Shown here: positions 61,274 through 64,000 of the stretch, in pieces
Layout: each line of letters starts with the position of its first letter
Position numbering within the stretch: the first letter of the stretch is position 1
Assembly (NCBI GenBank): GCA_001013295.1
Contig: LAZY01000015.1
Coordinates: forward strand, 1-64,000
Length of the DNA stretch: 64,000 nt
Source of the DNA: Chryseobacterium indologenes
GTDB lineage: Bacteria; Bacteroidota; Bacteroidia; Flavobacteriales; Weeksellaceae
Direction of reading: 5' to 3'
Made by a program: the position numbers and the translations under genes
Notes under the pieces: generated by a model
Seen by the model: only the letters and a program-made list of their open reading frames with translations
What the model was told of the DNA's origin: nothing
Database searches by the model: none

Positions 61274-61333
61274 TGAACGGAATCCTATTCCTCTCCTACT
61301 CTAAAACTCTCCCACCTCAAACACTTTCACCTC

Positions 61334-61510
61334 ATGAAACCACAGCTTATTATTTTTGCTATTTTAATCGCAGGATTTATCGCCTACAATCTGTTTTTCC
61401 CGTCTCAGGATGACAAGACCAATACAGCAGTGAACATCGTTTATGCCAGTATTCTTTTTGGATATATTTCATTTATGGCCTATTCTCTCCTTAAAAAAAT
61501 GAAGAAATAA
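61334..61510 (+). CDS. Small two-helix membrane protein (58 aa)
   Basis: ATG 61334, TAA 61508-61510. Two transmembrane helices (LIIFAILIAGFIAYNLFF and VYASILFGYISFMAYSLL) separated by a short polar loop, basic tail. Upstream of the complex I operon. Unknown function. Confidence 0.65.
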   Translation: MKPQLIIFAILIAGFIAYNLFFPSQDDKTNTAVNIVYASILFGYISFMAYSLLKKMKK

Positions 61511-61601
61511 TTCGTTATTTTTATTGATTCTAAATTGTAAGTTTTCCCTATTTTCATCCGACTTTTAAGCTGATAAATTTCATGCTTTCTTGTTTATTCG
61601 C

Positions 61602-61609
61602 TAAATTTG
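61602..61609 (+). promoter_or_regulatory. -7 promoter element of nuo operon
   Basis: TAAATTTG, exact TAnnTTTG match, 24 bases before the nuoA start at 61633. Spaced -33 TTG not clear. Confidence 0.5.
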
Positions 61610-61632
61610 CAAATTGAGATAATAATGCAAAA

Positions 61633-62004
61633 ATGAATTTACCTGAAAGTTATATTCCAATCCTTATCCAGGCTGGTGTAGCAGTAGGATTTGTAGCGGT
61701 TTCTTTGCTTGGGGCACATTTCTTGGGGCCACAGCAGAAAAAAGGAGACTCTGTAAAAAACCAAAGCTGGGAATGTGGAGTTCCTGTAGAAGGAAATGCA
61801 AGAACACCGTTTTCTATCAAGTACTTCCTGACTGCGGTATTGTTCGTACTATTCGATATTGAAATCGTATTTTTTTATCCCTATGCGGTAAACTTCAGAG
61901 AATTCGGAATGGAAGGATTCCTGGCGGTACTTACTTTCGTAGCCATTTTCTTCATGGCATTCTTCTATGTCTGGAAACGTGGTGCGCTCGATTGGGATAA
62001 ATAA
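61633..62004 (+). CDS. nuoA: NADH-quinone oxidoreductase subunit A
   Basis: 123 residues, three transmembrane helices. NQSWECGVP, PFSIKYFLTAVLFVLFDIEI and a later helix are the conserved NuoA features (Cys loop and TM2). Membrane arm subunit of complex I. First gene of the nuo operon. Confidence 0.95.
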   Translation: MNLPESYIPILIQAGVAVGFVAVSLLGAHFLGPQQKKGDSVKNQSWECGVPVEGNARTPFSIKYFLTAVLFVLFDIEIVFFYPYAVNFREFGMEGFLAVLTFVAIFFMAFFYVWKRGALDWDK

Positions 62005-62030
62005 AAGTAATCGATGAATTTTGAATGATG

Positions 62031-62069
62031 GATTTTGAATCTAAAATCCAGAATTTATAATTCAAAATC
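62031..62069. repeat. Inverted repeat between nuoA and nuoB
   Basis: GATTTTGAAT (62031-62040) and ATTCAAAATC (62060-62069) are perfect 10-bp arms; other partial copies of ATTTTGAAT and CTAAAATC lie around them. AT-rich intergenic repeat of unknown role. Confidence 0.6.
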
Positions 62070-62083
62070 TAAAATCAAAGAAA

Positions 62084-62644
62084 ATGTCAGATAAAAAACC
62101 AGTAATAAGAACAGATGCACCTGCTCCCGAAGGCTATGAAGGAGAAGGGTTTTTCGCAACAAAACTGAGCAGTGTAATCGGGATGGCAAGAAAGTTTTCA
62201 CTTTGGCCGTTACCATTTGCAACCTCTTGTTGTGGTATCGAGTTTATGGCTACCCTGAACCCTACTTATGATGCTTCAAGATTTGGTATGGAAAGAAACT
62301 CTTTCTCTCCAAGACAGGCAGATATGCTGATGGTTTGCGGAACTATATCAAAGAAATTAGGACCAGTCCTTAAAGAAGTGTATACTCAGATGGCAGAGCC
62401 GAAATGGGTAGTGGCAGTGGGAGCTTGTGCTTCCAGCGGTGGTATTTTTGATACGTACTCTGTACTTCAGGGAATTGATAAAATTATTCCGGTAGACGTT
62501 TATGTTCCGGGATGTCCTCCAAGACCAGAACAGATCATTGAGGGCGTAATGCAGGTACAGGCTCTTGCAGAAAGCGAAAGCATCAGAAGAAGAGATATGC
62601 CTGAATACCAGAAATTATTAGATTCTTACAACATAAGCAACTAA
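62084..62644 (+). CDS. nuoB: NADH-quinone oxidoreductase subunit B
   Basis: 186 residues. Cys ligands of cluster N2 appear in FATSCCGIEF, VCGT to GACASSGG and YVPGCPPRPEQ. Electron-carrying subunit at the quinone site. Six bases before nuoC. Confidence 0.96.
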   Translation: MSDKKPVIRTDAPAPEGYEGEGFFATKLSSVIGMARKFSLWPLPFATSCCGIEFMATLNPTYDASRFGMERNSFSPRQADMLMVCGTISKKLGPVLKEVYTQMAEPKWVVAVGACASSGGIFDTYSVLQGIDKIIPVDVYVPGCPPRPEQIIEGVMQVQALAESESIRRRDMPEYQKLLDSYNISN

Positions 62645-62650
62645 ACGGAA

Positions 62651-63145
62651 ATGACAAACGAATTTGTATTAGAAGCAATCACCAGAGAATTTCCGGAATC
62701 TGTTATTTCAAGCTCAGAACCTTATGGAATGCTGACGGTTGAAGTAAAGAAAGAAGATATAAAAAAAATCATTCATTATCTTAAGGATTCATCATTGGAA
62801 ATCAATTTCCTTACCGATGTTTGCGGGATTCACTATCCTGAATTCCCGGAAAAGGAAATAGGCGTTGTATACCATTTACATAATATGATGACCAATTTCA
62901 GATTACGTCTGAAAATTTTCATGTCCAGAGAAAATATCGAGGTAGACTCTCTTACAGAGCTATATGCAGGCGCTAACTGGATGGAAAGAGAAACGTATGA
63001 TTTCTATGGGATTAAATTTAAAGGTCACCCGGATCTCAGACCTATCCTGAATATGGAAGATCTTGGATACCACCCAATGTTGAAGGAATATCGACTTGAA
63101 GACGGTACAAGAACCGACAAGAACGATAGTATGTTTGGAAGATAA
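62651..63145 (+). CDS. nuoC: NADH-quinone oxidoreductase subunit C
   Basis: 164 residues. Contains NWMERETYDFYGIKFKGHP and DLRPILNMEDLGYHP, the conserved end of the 30-kDa subunit. Separate from nuoD, as in many Bacteroidota, not fused. Confidence 0.95.
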   Translation: MTNEFVLEAITREFPESVISSSEPYGMLTVEVKKEDIKKIIHYLKDSSLEINFLTDVCGIHYPEFPEKEIGVVYHLHNMMTNFRLRLKIFMSRENIEVDSLTELYAGANWMERETYDFYGIKFKGHPDLRPILNMEDLGYHPMLKEYRLEDGTRTDKNDSMFGR

Positions 63146-63150
63146 AAAAA

Positions 63151-63221
63151 TAATGCAATAAGCAGTAAGCAGCAAGCAATAAGCTTAATGCCTAAAGCCT
63201 ATAGCCTAAAGCATTTAAATT
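63151..63221. repeat. Short-period repeats between nuoC and nuoD
   Basis: Repeats of AAGCARTAAGC type followed by CCTAAAGC words (two copies about 15 bases apart) fill the gap. Low-complexity intergenic sequence of unknown role; no gene. Confidence 0.5.
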
Positions 63222-64000
63222 ATGAAAGATAACTCATTATCTAATATACTCAACCAGTACGAAAGTAAGGAACAGATTGACGGGCAATTGTACACCCTGA
63301 ATCTAGGACCTACCCACCCTGCTACTCACGGGATTTTCCAGAATATCTTAACGATGGACGGAGAAAGAATCCTTCACGCTGAGCAAACAGTAGGATATAT
63401 CCACAGAGCATTTGAGAAGATTTCTGAAAGAAGAAACTATTCTCAGATCACTACCCTTACTGACCGTATGAATTACTGTTCTGCACCCATCAACAATTTA
63501 GGTTGGCACATGACAGTAGAGAAGCTGATCGGTGTTAAAGTTCCAAAACGTGTAGACTATATGCGTGTGATTCTAATGGAACTTGCGAGAATTGGTGACC
63601 ACCTGATCTGTAACGGGGTAACCGGGATGGACTCAGGAGCAATTACAGGTCTTACGTATATGTTCATCGAAAGAGAACGTATTTATGATATGTATGAACA
63701 GATCTGTGGGGCAAGGATGACGACTAACATGGGAAGAATCGGAGGATTTGAAAGAGATTTCACCCCTAAATTCCATGAGTTATTGAAAGACTTCTTAAAG
63801 ACTTTCCCACCAAGATTCAAAGAATTCTGTACCTTATTGGAAAGAAACAGAATTTTCATGGACAGAACCATTGGTACAGGAGCTATTTCTGCCGAAAGAG
63901 CATTAAGCTACGGGTTCACAGGTCCAAACTTACGTGCAGCAGGTGTAGATTACGATGTAAGAGTTGCACAGCCTTATTCCTCATACGAAGATTTCGACTT
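63222..64000 (+). CDS. nuoD: NADH-quinone oxidoreductase subunit D (partial)
   Basis: ATG 63222, running off the window after about 259 codons. LNLGPTHPATHGIFQNILTM, HRAFEKISERRNYSQITTL and the TDRMNYCSAPI stretch are typical of the 49-kDa quinone-site subunit. The C-terminal half lies outside. Confidence 0.95.
   Translation, partial: MKDNSLSNILNQYESKEQIDGQLYTLNLGPTHPATHGIFQNILTMDGERILHAEQTVGYIHRAFEKISERRNYSQITTLTDRMNYCSAPINNLGWHMTVEKLIGVKVPKRVDYMRVILMELARIGDHLICNGVTGMDSGAITGLTYMFIERERIYDMYEQICGARMTTNMGRIGGFERDFTPKFHELLKDFLKTFPPRFKEFCTLLERNRIFMDRTIGTGAISAERALSYGFTGPNLRAAGVDYDVRVAQPYSSYEDFD

Overview
The window is AT-rich DNA from a member of the Bacteroidota, most likely a Chryseobacterium-like flavobacterium. 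The evidence is a secreted endonuclease with a type IX secretion C-terminal signal, separate nuoC and nuoD genes, promoters of the TAnnTTTG type, start codons without Shine-Dalgarno sequences, and short double-glycine leader peptides of a kind common in this group. Assignments below come from reading the sequence and from recognised protein families; no database search was run.

Region 1 (1-8475) is a defence island. The tail of an IS1595-like transposase lies at the left edge. Seven closely packed minus-strand genes follow, in transcription order: vsr, a C5-cytosine methyltransferase, an unknown gene, an HpaII-like restriction endonuclease, mcrB, mcrC and an OLD-like AAA ATPase. Junctions range from an 11-base overlap to a 22-base gap, so they look like one operon.

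Region 2 (8658-50364) is an apparently complete temperate siphophage of about 41.7 kb. It is integrated in the 3' half of a CAU-anticodon tRNA gene and bounded by perfect 43-bp direct repeats. Left to right it has a lysogeny module (S24 repressor and four followers, minus strand) and a divergent early region (small proteins, KilA-N, replication proteins, RusA, nucleoid-associated protein, DUF3127). Then come terminase, a tail-chaperone-like gene with a likely -1 frameshift, tRNA-Cys, tail genes, the tape measure, the head genes (protease, capsid, portal), a fibre and a lysis cassette. A Mom-like DNA modification gene and the integrase close it. The head genes lie after the tail genes, which is not the usual order. 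The late region is divided into six gene blocks, each preceded by a 21-bp palindrome centred on GTGTAWTACAC. A second palindrome family (28 bp, four copies) is tied to the KilA-N gene, and a third (two copies) forms the repressor control region.

Region 3 (50323-64000) is host chromosome: the intact tRNA, methylmalonyl-CoA epimerase, rbfA, an FtsX-type permease, a secreted endonuclease I, aroE, a DUF349 protein, ribD, two small six-cysteine GG-leader peptides, a YigZ-family protein, a zinc metallopeptidase, a GNAT enzyme and the start of the complex I operon (nuoA, nuoB, nuoC and partial nuoD).

The strongest candidates for something undescribed are the late-operon palindrome set, the KilA-N-linked 28-bp palindromes, the mixed restriction/McrBC operon beside the phage, the Mom-like gene and the paired six-cysteine peptides.
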